Shown here: piece after piece, positions 7,328 through 17,618 of the stretch
Numbering within the stretch: the first letter of the stretch is position 1
Layout of the letters: each line of letters opens with the position of its first letter
From: Williamsia muralis NBRC 105860
GTDB taxonomy: Bacteria; Actinomycetota; Actinomycetes; Mycobacteriales; Mycobacteriaceae
Length of the DNA: 64,000 nt
Assembly: GCF_001598915.1 (NCBI RefSeq)
Contig: NZ_BDAP01000001.1
Span: forward strand, 1,116,001-1,180,000
Reading direction: 5' to 3'
Program-made: the position numbers and the translations under genes
The notes under the pieces: generated by a model
Databases searched by the model: none
Seen by the model: the letters and a program-made list of their open reading frames with translations, nothing else
Told to the model about the DNA's origin: nothing

Positions 7328-8626
7328 ATGACCATCGACTTCTCCGCGGAGAAGGTCTTTGACCTCCCTCCCGCCGACCTGGTGCGCGAAGATCGCGTAG
7401 CGGGCCGCATGTACACCGACCCCGAGATCTTCGAGCTCGAGATGACAAAGATCTTCGAGAAGACATGGGTGTGGGTTGCACACGAGAGTGAGCTCCCCAA
7501 GGCCGGCAGCTTCAAGTCGACGCACGTCGGACGCCAGCCTGTCATCGTCAGCCGAGACCGCAAGGGCAACATCCACACTCTGCTCAACAGGTGCCGTCAC
7601 CGCGGGGCCAGCGTGTGCGAAAAGCGTTCGGGCACCACCAATGGCTTCACCTGTCCCTACCACGCATGGTCATACGGACTGGACGGAACGCTACGCGGCA
7701 TTCCCTACCCCGACGGTTACGAAGACGTCATGGGCAAAGAAGGCATGGGCCTGAAGAAGCTGCGGACCGAGTCGTACGCGGGCATGGTGTTCGCCACGCT
7801 CGACCACGATGCTTCGCCTCTCGAGGAATTCCTGGGCGATGCCAAACTCTGGATGGACAGATTCTTCAAGCAGGGTGGCGGTTACCCCGTCAAGGTTCTC
7901 GGCACGCACCGGTTCAAGTTCCGGGGCAACTGGAAGATCCAGCTCGAGAACACCACCGACGGTTATCATTTCCCGATCGTCCACCGTTCGTGGATGGCCT
8001 CGGTCGACTCCGAGACGTCGGACATGATGAGCTTCATGACCGACCCCGCGGCCATCACTCACGACCTCGGCAACGGTCACTCGGTCATGCAGATGGTGCC
8101 CGAGCACTCCGATCTCGACATCGACGACGGCAGCGAGCCCCTGCAGGCGCGTTTCGACGGCCTGGTCTCCGAGCTGAAGTCGGCCGGTCTCGACGACTCG
8201 GCGGTCCGAAAGCTGGTGCGGGCCATGCACGGAACAGGGTTCAACCTCAACCTGTTCCCGAATGTGTCGATGTCGATCTCGTTCTTCCGGGTCATCCGGC
8301 CGATCTCGGTGGACGAGACATGGATCGAACACGTCGCGCTCGGATCGGACGGCCCGGCTGACATCGTCGGCCCGGTCAACCGTGAGCGGCTCAGGGTGCA
8401 CGAGCACTTCCAGGGCCCCTTTGGTTTCGGAACCCCTGACGACGCGGAGGGCTGGGACCGCGTGCAGCGGGGCGCAATCGGCGGACCCGAACTGCCGATC
8501 ATGGTCAATCGTGGTCTCGGCCGGGAACAGCTCTCACCCGAGGGCTGGCCCACCTCACACGTCACAGACGAAACCGGTATGCGCGCTGCATACGGCAAAT
8601 GGAAGGAGATGATGAGCGATGACTGA
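7328..8626 (+). CDS. iacC: IacC-type Rieske dioxygenase large subunit
   Basis: This 432-residue ring-hydroxylating oxygenase alpha subunit has a Rieske centre with C89-x-H91 and C109-x2-H112 (RCRHRG...CPYHAW). Its catalytic domain has the mononuclear iron motif ENTTDGYHFPIVH, with H214 and H219 and bridging D211. With iacD and the reductase iacF it forms a complete dioxygenase; in iac pathways this step leads from dioxindole-3-acetate towards catechol. I chose ATG 7328 because TGGAG lies upstream and the family begins near here; ATG at 7295 is an alternative. It overlaps iacD by eight bases. Confidence 0.87.
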   Translation: MTIDFSAEKVFDLPPADLVREDRVAGRMYTDPEIFELEMTKIFEKTWVWVAHESELPKAGSFKSTHVGRQPVIVSRDRKGNIHTLLNRCRHRGASVCEKRSGTTNGFTCPYHAWSYGLDGTLRGIPYPDGYEDVMGKEGMGLKKLRTESYAGMVFATLDHDASPLEEFLGDAKLWMDRFFKQGGGYPVKVLGTHRFKFRGNWKIQLENTTDGYHFPIVHRSWMASVDSETSDMMSFMTDPAAITHDLGNGHSVMQMVPEHSDLDIDDGSEPLQARFDGLVSELKSAGLDDSAVRKLVRAMHGTGFNLNLFPNVSMSISFFRVIRPISVDETWIEHVALGSDGPADIVGPVNRERLRVHEHFQGPFGFGTPDDAEGWDRVQRGAIGGPELPIMVNRGLGREQLSPEGWPTSHVTDETGMRAAYGKWKEMMSDD

Positions 8627-9215
8627 CACGGTCACCACCCCGAAGCCCAAGCCGAAACCGAAGCCGGGGGCGTGGGCAGCCGCCACCGAGGGGCGCGATC
8701 TTCCTGTCTCCTTCGTGCCGACAACGGATCCCCGCATCGTGCGGGCCACCGACCTCATCGCGCGCGAGGCCGAACTACTGGACCAGAAATCGTACGAGCC
8801 CTGGCAGCAGCTCTACTCCGATGATGCCCTCTACGTCATCCCGATCGACCCGGACGAAGAAGACTTCGCCAACAGCCTGAACATGGTCTACGACGACGCC
8901 CGAATGCGTCAGTTGCGCGTGACACGGATGACCGAGGGCTACGCGATCGCGGCGGTCGATTCCGCGACGACAGCGCGCACCGTCTCGCGCTTCGTCCCGG
9001 CCGGCGTTGTCGACACCGAGGACGGCTCCACCGTCGAGGTTCGCGCCGCGCAGGTTTTGATCGCGTACAAGCGTGGCAGGCATGACATCTGGGCTGCGAA
9101 CGTCGACTACACGATTCGGGTGGCGGCAACTGCGCAGGAAGACAAGATCGTCCGTAAGGTGATTCGCCTCATCGACGGCAGGGACGAGGTCCCGGCGGCC
9201 GGATTCCTGCTATGA
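8619..9215 (+). CDS. iacD: IacD-type dioxygenase small subunit
   Basis: This 198-residue beta subunit of an aromatic-ring dioxygenase has the usual SnoaL/NTF2-like fold, with LIAREAELLDQKSYEPWQQLYSD near residues 47-69. The beta subunit stabilises the alpha3-beta3 complex. A KPKPKPKPG repeat at residues 9-17 is an odd flexible N-terminal tail. The start ATG overlaps the end of iacC and its stop overlaps iacF, which suggests translational coupling of the three genes. Confidence 0.85.
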   Translation: MTDTVTTPKPKPKPKPGAWAAATEGRDLPVSFVPTTDPRIVRATDLIAREAELLDQKSYEPWQQLYSDDALYVIPIDPDEEDFANSLNMVYDDARMRQLRVTRMTEGYAIAAVDSATTARTVSRFVPAGVVDTEDGSTVEVRAAQVLIAYKRGRHDIWAANVDYTIRVAATAQEDKIVRKVIRLIDGRDEVPAAGFLL

Positions 9216-10165
9216 GCGTGCTCGTGCGGGTGGCGGAGGTCGTCGAAGAGACGCCGGACATTCGCACTCTTCGGTTGACTCGCGAGGACGGCGCCCCGTT
9301 CGTCCGGTATGAGGCGGGCGCCCACATCGACGTGGTGGGCCCCACGGGTGTGCTGCGGCAGTACTCGCTGTGCAGCCCACCGAGCGACCCGTCGTCGTTG
9401 CTGATCGCCGTGAAGCGGGAAGCGAAGTCCCGTGGCGGTTCGGTGGCGTTGCACGAGGTGAGCACCGGCGACCACATCAAGATCAGCGAGCCGCGAAATC
9501 TGCTCACGATCGCGAAGGGCGCTGACCGGCACATCTTGATTGCCGGAGGCATCGGTGTGACGCCGTTGCTGAGCATGGCCTACGAGATCTATTCGTGGGG
9601 AGAGGAATTCGAGCTCCACTACTTCGCCCGATCGCGTGATCAGGCGGCATTCGTGGACCTGCTGGAGAACCGGGTCGACTTCTCTGAGCGCGTGCACCTG
9701 CATTTCGGGACACCGCGGTCGGAGCAGCCCGGTGTGCTTGCCGACGTGGCGTCAACCGCGACAAGCGCGACCCACGTCTACACCTGCGGTCCGGACGGAT
9801 TCATGGAGCAGGTCGCGGCGGTGTTCGCACCGGTGGTCGGAGAGGATCATGTTCACACCGAGCACTTCGTCGCGACGGTGATCGACTCGAGTGACGACAA
9901 GGCCTTTGCCGTGGAGCTGGACACTGGCGAGGAGTTCGAGATCCCGGCCGACCGGTCCATCCTCGAGGTCCTCGAGGACAACGGCATCGAGGTATTCAAG
10001 TCCTGTGAGGAAGGCATCTGTGGTTCGTGTGTATCCGGTGTGCTCGAAGGGACGCCGGACCACCGCGACAACTGCCTGTCTGCGGCAGACAAGGCCGCGG
10101 GGAATCAGATGGCGCTCTGCGTGTCACGAGCGTTGTCGGAGAAATTGGTGATCGAGCTCTACTGA
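9212..10165 (+). CDS. iacF: IacF-type oxidoreductase with 2Fe-2S ferredoxin domain
   Basis: This 317-residue one-piece reductase feeds electrons to IacCD. The flavin-binding domain carries RQYSLC (49-54), the NAD-binding domain carries AGGIGVTP (111-118) and CGPDGFM (192-198), and the C-terminal plant-type ferredoxin (about 230-317) binds a 2Fe-2S cluster through C265, C270, C273 and C303. The order is that of class IA/phthalate-type reductases. It overlaps the iacD stop by four bases, and a strong terminator follows. Confidence 0.87.
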   Translation: MSVLVRVAEVVEETPDIRTLRLTREDGAPFVRYEAGAHIDVVGPTGVLRQYSLCSPPSDPSSLLIAVKREAKSRGGSVALHEVSTGDHIKISEPRNLLTIAKGADRHILIAGGIGVTPLLSMAYEIYSWGEEFELHYFARSRDQAAFVDLLENRVDFSERVHLHFGTPRSEQPGVLADVASTATSATHVYTCGPDGFMEQVAAVFAPVVGEDHVHTEHFVATVIDSSDDKAFAVELDTGEEFEIPADRSILEVLEDNGIEVFKSCEEGICGSCVSGVLEGTPDHRDNCLSAADKAAGNQMALCVSRALSEKLVIELY

Positions 10166-10182
10166 GCGAACAACCACCCGAT

Positions 10183-10223
10183 ACGGGCACCACATCGTAG
10201 CGACGATGTGGTGCCCGTTTTTG
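10183..10223 (+). terminator. Rho-independent terminator after iacF
   Basis: A perfect 16-base-pair stem (ACGGGCACCACATCGT and its complement) with a four-base loop is followed by a T-run. It ends the iacCDF transcript. Confidence 0.92.
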
Positions 10224-10244
10224 TTGTGGGACTGAGTGCGGTGG

Positions 10245-10600
10245 CCAGACCCTCCGACTCCGGCGACTTCCTCCGGTTGCAGTCGGAGGGTCTGCACGAA
10301 GTCGGAGGAACTGGGTCCGCCGGCCAGAACCTCCGACTTGGGCCATTTCCTCCGGTTGCAGTCGGAGGGTCTGCGTGAAGTCGGAGGGAGTGTGCGTCAG
10401 CGGGTGTGGGGCTCGCGGTGTGTCGGCCAGACCCTCCGACTTGGGCGACTTCCTCCGGGTGCAGTCGGAGGGACTGCATGGAGTCGGAGGGAACTGTGCG
10501 TCAGCGGGTTTGAGGCTCGCGGTCCGCCGGCCAGAACCTCCGACTGTGGCGACTTCCTCCGGTTGCAGCCGGAGGGACTGCATGAAGTCGGAGGGTCTGG
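10245..10600. repeat. Four copies of a nested-palindrome repeat
   Basis: Each copy of about 65-70 bases has outer arms CCAGACCCTCCGACTT / AAGTCGGAGGGTCTGG and an inner hairpin TCCTCCGGTTGCAGTCGGAGG. Copies begin near 10245, 10324, 10427 and 10531. Copies 2-4 are spaced 103-104 bases because the spacers are also repeated (TGTGCGTCAGCGGGT...GGCTCGCGGT). The stretch lies between iacF and the convergent actP and holds no gene. A fifth copy is at 34476-34543, so this is a dispersed family like bacterial REP elements. Confidence 0.85.
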
Positions 10601-10618
10601 GCCGCCCACAACACAAGA

Positions 10619-10653
10619 CACCTCCCGCGGGCTGGGTGCCCGGGCGGGAGGTG
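10619..10653. terminator. Hairpin downstream of actP
   Basis: CACCTCCCGC and GCGGGAGGTG form a perfect 10-base-pair stem with a 15-base loop, 35 bases beyond the actP stop. It is a likely terminator for the reverse-strand operon, although no T-run is seen. Confidence 0.55.
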
Positions 10654-10687
10654 CCTGGTGTCGAGAGGTCGGCGGCTGCCGCCCGGA

Positions 10688-12238
10688 TCAGCTGACCTGG
10701 GCGGAATCCGGTGTCCGCACCACGGGCGGTTTGCCGGTGAGCGCGGTGATCCGCATGTCGTCGAACGTCTCGGTGGCGTCTTTGGCCCGGTCTCCGCGTG
10801 GTGCCGTCATCAACGCGATCACGATGGACACGATGAGCGCGATCGGCGCGACGACAAGAGCCGGGTTGGAGAAGCCGAGAGGCGCATCGGGGCCGTGGAT
10901 GGCCGGGCTCGCGAGGATGATCGCGATCGACAACGTCAGTCCCACAACGATTCCGCTGATCACCGCAGATGCGGTCATCCGGCGCCAGTACATCGTCAAC
11001 AGCAGCGCCGGCAGGTTGGCGCATGCCGCGATCGACATTCCGAGGGAGGCCAGAAACGCCACGTTCTGCTTCTCTGCCGCGAGTGCGATGAGGACGCCGA
11101 TGGCGCATGTGGCCACAGTGGCGATGCGGGCGGCGCGATGCTGGCCCACCTCGGACACCTTGCCGCGCCGGAACACCTGCGCATACAGATCGTGGGCGAT
11201 CGCGCCCGACGTGGCGATGACCAGACCGGAGAGTGCGGCGAGGATGGTGACGAAGGCGACTGCGGCCACGAACGCGAGAAGCAGTGAGCCACCCAGTGAT
11301 TCGGCCAGCTGCGCCACGGCCAGGTTTCCGCCCTTGTTCTCCTTGGCGATGTCCTCACGTCCGACGATGTTGGCGGCTCCGTAACCGAGGATCGGAATCA
11401 TGAGATAGAACGCGAAGAAGACCCAGATCGCCGTGTAGGCCGATGATCTGGCTTGCTTCGAATCCGGGACGGTGAGGAAGCGGATCATCACGTGCGGCAG
11501 GCCGAGCACACCCAAGACCAGCCCGACGATCTGCGACAGCTGATCGAACGAGGCCATGTCCGACGACCGGGCCGGGCCGACAAACGACTTGCCGAACTCA
11601 CTGAGCGCCGACGAGAACGGGCCCAGGGGGTTGAAGTCGAACCGAAAGAGCACCAGCAGGAACATCGCGACCGCACAGCAGATCAGAAGTCCCGTCTTGA
11701 TGATCTGGATCCAGCTGGTCGCCAGCATGCCACCGATCATGGTGTACGCCGTGGTCAGAACGCCGATGATGAGCACGGCCACGTAGTACTTGATGTCGAA
11801 CAGCAGCGACACGATGAGCGCGGCTCCGACAAGCTGCGCAACCAGGTAGACCACGCTGATCACAACGGTGCTGGTGGCCATGGCCGAGCGGACGGCCGAC
11901 CCCTGAAAGCGCGTCGCGAGTACGTCGGCGAGGGTGAAACGTCCGAGGTTGCGCAAGGGTTCGGCGACGATCAACATCGCGAGCAGGAAAGCGATCGGGA
12001 CGAAGACAGCCAGATAGAACCCGTTGAATCCGGTGAGCGCGATGGCTCCGGTCACACCGAGAAATGATGCGGCCGAGATGAAGTCACCTGCGATCGCGAC
12101 GCCGTTCTGTCTGCCGGAGAGTCGACCGCCGGCGACATAATGGTCGGCCGCTGTCTTGTTCCGCTTGGACGCCCACCACGTGATGATCAGGGTGACCACC
12201 ACAAGGGCGCCGAAGAGCAGTGCTGAAGAAAGTGTCAT
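10688..12238 (-). CDS. actP: Sodium:solute symporter, acetate permease type
   Basis: This 516-residue membrane protein of the SSS family has about 13 hydrophobic segments and begins MTLSSALLFGALVVV. The segment HYVAGGRLSGRQNGVAIAGDFISAASFLGV is characteristic of ActP-type monocarboxylate symporters. The start at 12238 overlaps the stop of the DUF485 gene (ATGA). This pairing with a DUF485 protein is typical of acetate permease operons. The promoter region is shared with catA and carries GTACGCA boxes, so uptake of an acid linked to this catabolism is possible; the true substrate is unknown. Confidence 0.85.
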   Translation of the reverse strand: MTLSSALLFGALVVVTLIITWWASKRNKTAADHYVAGGRLSGRQNGVAIAGDFISAASFLGVTGAIALTGFNGFYLAVFVPIAFLLAMLIVAEPLRNLGRFTLADVLATRFQGSAVRSAMATSTVVISVVYLVAQLVGAALIVSLLFDIKYYVAVLIIGVLTTAYTMIGGMLATSWIQIIKTGLLICCAVAMFLLVLFRFDFNPLGPFSSALSEFGKSFVGPARSSDMASFDQLSQIVGLVLGVLGLPHVMIRFLTVPDSKQARSSAYTAIWVFFAFYLMIPILGYGAANIVGREDIAKENKGGNLAVAQLAESLGGSLLLAFVAAVAFVTILAALSGLVIATSGAIAHDLYAQVFRRGKVSEVGQHRAARIATVATCAIGVLIALAAEKQNVAFLASLGMSIAACANLPALLLTMYWRRMTASAVISGIVVGLTLSIAIILASPAIHGPDAPLGFSNPALVVAPIALIVSIVIALMTAPRGDRAKDATETFDDMRITALTGKPPVVRTPDSAQVS

Positions 12239-12534
12239 GAGCTGGTCTCTCCGGTGGTCAGGGCCGCGAGTCGTTGGTCGAACCGAGCCGACCAATGCGA
12301 ATACCAGCGGGCGACGACGATTGCGACGACGAACTGGGCGAACGCATAGACCCACGCGACGGTGAGTCCCTGGAAGAGCACCCCGTCGAGTACAGAGGTG
12401 AATCCACCGAGAACGGGCAGGGGCAGGAAGAAAGCCAACACTGCTGCGCTCAGGGTGAGTGTGAGTCGAGTGCGCTCTTTGCTCAGCGCGTAGTAGTCCG
12501 CGCGATCGGCGCGGGGGTGTTCATGCACGGTCAT
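12235..12534 (-). CDS. DUF485 small membrane protein
   Basis: This 99-residue protein has two hydrophobic segments (TLTLSAAVLAFFLPLPVLGGF and LTVAWVYAFAQFVVAIVVARW, shown in part). DUF485 proteins commonly precede acetate symporters and are thought to assist them. I chose ATG 12534 (MTVHEHPRADRADYYAL) because AGAGGT lies upstream and family members start here. It is translationally coupled to actP. Confidence 0.85.
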   Translation of the reverse strand: MTVHEHPRADRADYYALSKERTRLTLTLSAAVLAFFLPLPVLGGFTSVLDGVLFQGLTVAWVYAFAQFVVAIVVARWYSHWSARFDQRLAALTTGETSS

Positions 12535-12631
12535 GGGGTACCTCTGCCGTCGGCGCGGACAGGCCACGACTCCGGTGATCCAGGGGGCTGGCATGCCCTT
12601 TGAGATAGTTCATCGAAACTCCAAGGTGGGG

Positions 12632-12670
12632 GTACGCGATGCGTACATGGCTGACCTTCTGCGTACGTGA
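12632..12670. promoter_or_regulatory. GTACGCA-type boxes near the actP operon promoter
   Basis: GTACGCGATGCGTAC (12632-12646) is an inverted repeat with perfect six-base arms. TGCGTACGTGA follows at 12660-12670. They lie about 100 bases upstream of the DUF485-actP operon and are probably sites for one of the two IclR regulators of the cat/pca genes. Confidence 0.55.
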
Positions 12671-12810
12671 TCGTGACTGCTGTCACAGATGCGAGGCAAT
12701 TGGGAATTCCCTTAGGGAGACGCAGGGAGTATCGGGTCTGCCGATGACCGTGAGGCTAGGACGATGCCGATCGACGTCGAATAACATTGTGTTGCAGTGC
12801 CACTCGATAA

Positions 12811-13833
<1,023 letters not shown>

Positions 13834-13840
13834 GCGGGCT

Positions 13841-14962
13841 GTGCCGGATCTGAAGATCGTCGGCGTCGACACTCGCATCATCGACGTCCCGCTTGTTCGC
13901 CCACACAAGTTCGCCACCACATCGATGGACGCCCAACCGATCCTGTTGGTGTCGGTTCGTGTCGACGGTGGGGTCACCGGGGTGGGCGAGGGTGTTGTCC
14001 CAGGTGGGCCGTGGTGGGGCGGTGAGTCGGTCGAGACGATGAAAGTCCTCGTCGACCGCTACATCGCCCCGGTGCTGGTGGGCCGCACCGTAGACGACAT
14101 CACCGGGATCATGCTCGACATCGAGCGTGTGGTCGCAGGTGCTCGTTTCGCGAAGGCCGCTATCGAGATAGCGCTGCACGATGCGTGGGCGCGGTGTCTG
14201 GATGTGCCGGTACACACGTTGCTGGGTGGTGCATTTCGAAGCAGCATCGATGTCACGTGGGCGCTGGGGGCCGCGCCGGTCGAGGAGATCCTCGCCGAGG
14301 CTGCCGAGAAGCTCGACCGCAGAGAGCACTTCAGCTTCAAACTGAAGATGGGCGCCATCGAGCCGGCCGACGACACGGCGCGAGTCCTTGCCATCGCAGA
14401 AGGTCTCAAAGGCAGGGCGGGGGTACGGGTGGACATCAATGCCCGGTGGGACCGGTTCACCGCGTTGCGGTATCTACCGGCTCTGGCCGATGGTGGCGTC
14501 GAGCTGATCGAACAACCCACGCCAGGTGAACAGATCGAGGTGCTCGCCGAGTTGAATCACCTGCTGCCGATCCCTGTGATGGCCGACGAGAGTGTGCAGA
14601 CCCCACACGACGCACTCGATGTGGTGCGCCAGGGTGCGGCCGACGTGATCGCAGTCAAGACCACCAAATGTGGTGGTCTGCAACGCAGCAAGGAGATCGC
14701 CGCGATCGCCAAGGCGGCCGGTGTTGCGTGCCATGGTGCCACCTCCATCGAAGGCCCGATCGGTACCGCCGCGTCGATCCACTTCGCGTGTTCGGAGCCT
14801 GCGATCAACTACGGAAGCGAACTGTTCGGTCCGCTGCTGTTCTCGGTCGAGTTGCTACAAGAGCCATTGCGGTATTCGAACGGTGCGGTCGCGCTGCCCG
14901 AAGGTCCCGGGCTGAGCGTCGAGCTCGACATGGACGTCGTCAACTCGCTGACCCGCGAGTGA
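13841..14962 (+). CDS. catB: Muconate cycloisomerase
   Basis: This 373-residue enolase-superfamily enzyme converts cis,cis-muconate to muconolactone. Catalytic K167-x-K169 (FKLKMG), metal ligands D198 (VDIN), E224 (IEQP) and D249 (ADES), and K273 are all present. It starts with GTG 13841, seven bases after catA, with only a weak ribosome site, so it is likely coupled to catA translation. An open frame extending into catA is a shadow. Chloromuconate cycloisomerases are close relatives, but the neighbours support the plain catechol branch. Confidence 0.9.
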   Translation: MPDLKIVGVDTRIIDVPLVRPHKFATTSMDAQPILLVSVRVDGGVTGVGEGVVPGGPWWGGESVETMKVLVDRYIAPVLVGRTVDDITGIMLDIERVVAGARFAKAAIEIALHDAWARCLDVPVHTLLGGAFRSSIDVTWALGAAPVEEILAEAAEKLDRREHFSFKLKMGAIEPADDTARVLAIAEGLKGRAGVRVDINARWDRFTALRYLPALADGGVELIEQPTPGEQIEVLAELNHLLPIPVMADESVQTPHDALDVVRQGAADVIAVKTTKCGGLQRSKEIAAIAKAAGVACHGATSIEGPIGTAASIHFACSEPAINYGSELFGPLLFSVELLQEPLRYSNGAVALPEGPGLSVELDMDVVNSLTRE

Positions 14963-14990
14963 CAACACTCGAACCGAAAGGACAAAACCT

Positions 14991-15272
14991 TTGGCACTCT
15001 TCCATGTTCGTATGGATGTGAACATTCCGCGTGACCTCGACCCCGATGAGCGGGGCGAGACCATCGCGCGAGAAAAGGCCTACTCGCAGGACCTGCAGCG
15101 GCAGGGCAAGTGGGTTCACCTGTGGCGCATCGCCGGTCAATACAGCAATATCAGCATCTTTGATGTCGCCGATCCCGACGAGCTCAACGACCTGCTCTGG
15201 GGGTTGCCCTTGTTCCCGTACATGGACATCGTGGTCACCCCGTTGGCCAAACACGGTTCTTCGATCAAGTAG
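14991..15272 (+). CDS. catC: Muconolactone delta-isomerase
   Basis: This 93-residue protein starts MALFHVRMDVNIP, the normal length and opening of CatC, which turns muconolactone into 3-oxoadipate enol-lactone. The start codon is TTG (14991), supported by GAAAGGA nine bases upstream and by the family's N-terminus. It closes the catABC operon and is followed by a hairpin. Confidence 0.92.
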   Translation: MALFHVRMDVNIPRDLDPDERGETIAREKAYSQDLQRQGKWVHLWRIAGQYSNISIFDVADPDELNDLLWGLPLFPYMDIVVTPLAKHGSSIK

Positions 15273-15288
15273 TCAGCACAAAGACATT

Positions 15289-15327
15289 CAGCCACATCGG
15301 CCGGTTCACCGCCGGCTGATGTGGCTG
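15289..15327. terminator. Bidirectional hairpin between catC and pcaJ
   Basis: CAGCCACATC pairs with GATGTGGCTG, continued by GCCGG/CCGGC, around a short loop. It separates the convergent catC and pcaJ genes. Confidence 0.7.
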
Positions 15328-15369
15328 GATGCGTTGTGCTGGGCGTGGTCTGCAACCACACCCACATGC

Positions 15370-16011
15370 TCACACGACGCTGTCGACGAGGATTGTTGCC
15401 CCGGTCTTGTCGTGGAGTTCGTCGATACCGACGCCGGGTGCCAGTTGCACCAAACGGAGTCCGTTGTCGGTGATGTCGAGGACGGCGAGGTCGGTGATGA
15501 TGCGCTGCACACACGCCTTTCCGGTGAGGGGCAACGTGCAGTGCTCGAGGATTTTGGGCGCGCCTTTGCGGGTGACGTGCTCCATCATGACGATGACCTT
15601 GCGGGCGCCGTGGACCAAGTCCATGGCGCCTCCCATTCCCTTGACCATCTGGCCCGGGACCATCCAGTTGGCCAGATCGCCGGTGGCGCTGACCTGCATT
15701 GCGCCGAGTACTGCGACGTCGACATGGCCGCCGCGGATCATGGCGAACGAGGCGGCGGAGTCGAAGTACGAGGCGCCGGGGTTGACGGTGATCGTCTCTT
15801 TGCCGGCGTTGATGAGTTCGGGGTCGAGTTCGTGCTCGGTGGGGTAGGGCCCGACTCCGAGAACTCCGTTCTCCGAATGCAATTCGACCGAGATGCCGGA
15901 TGAGATGTAGTTGGGGACCAACGTGGGCATGCCGATACCGAGGTTGACGTATTGCCCGTTCTCGAGTTCGTCGGCGACGCGTGCGGCCATCTCTTCGCGT
16001 GTCCAGCTCAT
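15370..16011 (-). CDS. pcaJ: 3-oxoadipate CoA-transferase beta subunit
   Basis: This 213-residue subunit moves CoA from succinyl-CoA to 3-oxoadipate. The family's catalytic glutamate is E47 in HSENGVLG, and [13 protein letters not shown] lies near the N-terminus. Its ATG overlaps the pcaI stop (ATGA), so the subunits are coupled. A longer reverse frame reaching upstream runs into pcaI and is rejected. The gene is convergent with catC and divergent, through pcaI, from pcaD. Confidence 0.9.
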   Translation of the reverse strand: MSWTREEMAARVADELENGQYVNLGIGMPTLVPNYISSGISVELHSENGVLGVGPYPTEHELDPELINAGKETITVNPGASYFDSAASFAMIRGGHVDVAVLGAMQVSATGDLANWMVPGQMVKGMGGAMDLVHGARKVIVMMEHVTRKGAPKILEHCTLPLTGKACVQRIITDLAVLDITDNGLRLVQLAPGVGIDELHDKTGATILVDSVV

Positions 16012-16757
16012 GGGCGTACCGTCCTCTTCTCGATGCCTACCTCGACCTTGCCGACGTGCACCACGCGTTGCACGTGGATGCCGGGGGTGTGCACTGCGTC
16101 GGGGTCGATCTCGCCTGGTTCGACGAGTTCCTCGACCTGGGCGATGGTGATCCGTCCTGCGGTTGCGGCCGGGGGATTGAAGTTGCGGGCACTGCGGCGG
16201 TAGACCAGGTTGCCGTGGCGGTCGCCCTTCCATGCGTGCACGAGGGCGAAGTCGGTGACGATGCCGTGTTCGAGAACGTATGTGGTGCCGTCGAACTCGC
16301 GGGTCTCCTTTGGCGGACTGGCCGTGAGGACGCCGCCGGTTCCGTCGTATCGCAAGGGCAGACCACCGTCGGCGACCGGTGTCCCGACTCCCGCGGGGGT
16401 GAAGAACGCCGGTATCCCTGCGCCGCCGGCGCGCATCCGCTCGGCCAGTGTGCCCTGTGGGGTCAATTCGACTTCCAGCTCACCGGACAGATATTGCCGG
16501 GCGAACTCTTCGTTCGACCCGACGTATGAGGAGATGGTCCTGCGGATCCGATGTTCGGCGAGCAGCATTCCCAAGCCGAATCCGTTTGTGCCGCAATTGT
16601 TGCTGACCGTTTCCAGGTTGGTCGCACCTTGATCGAGGACGGCGCGGATGAGTACCTCGGGTACGCCGACCAGGCCGAACCCGCCTACGGCGACGGACGC
16701 GCCGTCGGGTATGTCGGCGACCGCGGCCGCTGCTGTGCTGATGACTTTGTCGAGCAT
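16008..16757 (-). CDS. pcaI: 3-oxoadipate CoA-transferase alpha subunit
   Basis: This 249-residue alpha subunit opens [19 protein letters not shown] and carries the [10 protein letters not shown] loop (about 25-34) and [12 protein letters not shown] near 52-63, typical of succinyl-CoA:3-ketoacid transferases. With pcaJ it forms the active heteromer. The gene is divergent from pcaD across an 87-base gap with GTACGC boxes. Confidence 0.9.
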   Translation of the reverse strand: MLDKVISTAAAAVADIPDGASVAVGGFGLVGVPEVLIRAVLDQGATNLETVSNNCGTNGFGLGMLLAEHRIRRTISSYVGSNEEFARQYLSGELEVELTPQGTLAERMRAGGAGIPAFFTPAGVGTPVADGGLPLRYDGTGGVLTASPPKETREFDGTTYVLEHGIVTDFALVHAWKGDRHGNLVYRRSARNFNPPAATAGRITIAQVEELVEPGEIDPDAVHTPGIHVQRVVHVGKVEVGIEKRTVRP

Positions 16758-16775
16758 GGCGCAAGAATAGCGTGG

Positions 16776-16810
16776 TGTACGCTACAAGTACAGTCGTACG
16801 CAGTACGTAC
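16776..16810. promoter_or_regulatory. GTACGC-type operator between pcaI and pcaD
   Basis: TGTACGC (16776-16782) and GTACGCAGTACGTAC (16796-16810) lie in the divergent promoter. They match the boxes upstream of catA and actP. IclR-family PcaR or CatR is the obvious candidate binder; this is inferred. Confidence 0.6.
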
Positions 16811-16844
16811 AGTTATGCGTGCACATCAACGAGGAGGGTTGTGC

Positions 16845-17618
16845 ATGTCAGTTGATCTCGCGCGCACGGTGGCCGGGGCGCAGGACGGTCGGGACACGGT
16901 TGTGCTCCTGGGGTCGCTGGGCTCGAACCGCTCCATGTGGAACCCGCAGATCGAAGCGCTTGCCGATGGCGGGCTGCACGTGATCGCCTTTGATCTTCGT
17001 GGACACGGGGATTCACCGACTCCGCCGGGGCCGTATTCGGTGGACGACCTTGCCACCGACGTGCTGTCGACCCTCGGTGCCCTCGGCGTCGAGCGGTTTC
17101 ACCTGGTCGGATTGTCGCTCGGCGGCGCTGTGGCGCAGCACATCTCGATATCGGCGGCAGACCAGGTCGCTACATTGTCGCTGCTGTGTACCGCTGCAAA
17201 ATTCGGGGACGCAGCGGGTTGGGTCGAACGGGCGGCAACCGTGCGGGCACAGGGGACAGGCGCGATCACCGATGCTGTTGTCGGACGGTGGTTCACGGCC
17301 GATTTTGCCGAGTCGCATCCAGACGTTGTCGACAAGGCGGTCGCCATGGTGCGAGGCACCGACGACGAGGGATACGCCGCATGCTGCGAGGCTCTCGCGG
17401 ACTGGGATTCGCGTGCCGATCTGACTGCGATCTCGGCGCGCACTCTGGCCATCGCGGGAGCGCAAGACCCTTCCACCCCACCGGACACGGTGCAGATCCT
17501 GGCCGATGGCATCACCGGGGCCCGGTTCGAGGTGCTCGACCCCGGCGCCCACCTGGTGAACCTGGAACGGGCAACAGAGGTCTCGGCTCTGCTCCGGGCT
17601 CATATCGTGGACGCATGA
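16845..17618 (+). CDS. pcaD: 3-oxoadipate enol-lactonase
   Basis: This 257-residue alpha/beta hydrolase opens the enol-lactone to 3-oxoadipate. Nucleophile S91 sits in GLSLGG, and the C-terminal histidine is in PGAHLVNLE. It is the stand-alone form, with no PcaC decarboxylase domain fused. ATG 16845 follows GAGGAGGG; the open frame extends back through the promoter but that part is not coding. The stop overlaps the next gene (ATGA), so enzyme and regulator are co-translated. Confidence 0.87.
   Translation: MSVDLARTVAGAQDGRDTVVLLGSLGSNRSMWNPQIEALADGGLHVIAFDLRGHGDSPTPPGPYSVDDLATDVLSTLGALGVERFHLVGLSLGGAVAQHISISAADQVATLSLLCTAAKFGDAAGWVERAATVRAQGTGAITDAVVGRWFTADFAESHPDVVDKAVAMVRGTDDEGYAACCEALADWDSRADLTAISARTLAIAGAQDPSTPPDTVQILADGITGARFEVLDPGAHLVNLERATEVSALLRAHIVDA

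Noticed and set aside
10221-10680. Repeated units that could be a CRISPR array
   Set aside because: Units are palindromic and uneven in spacing, the spacers are themselves repeated, and no cas genes are present.
10236-11384. Long forward open frame opposite actP and the repeats
   Set aside because: Its translation is low in complexity and follows the antisense of a clear membrane transporter gene.
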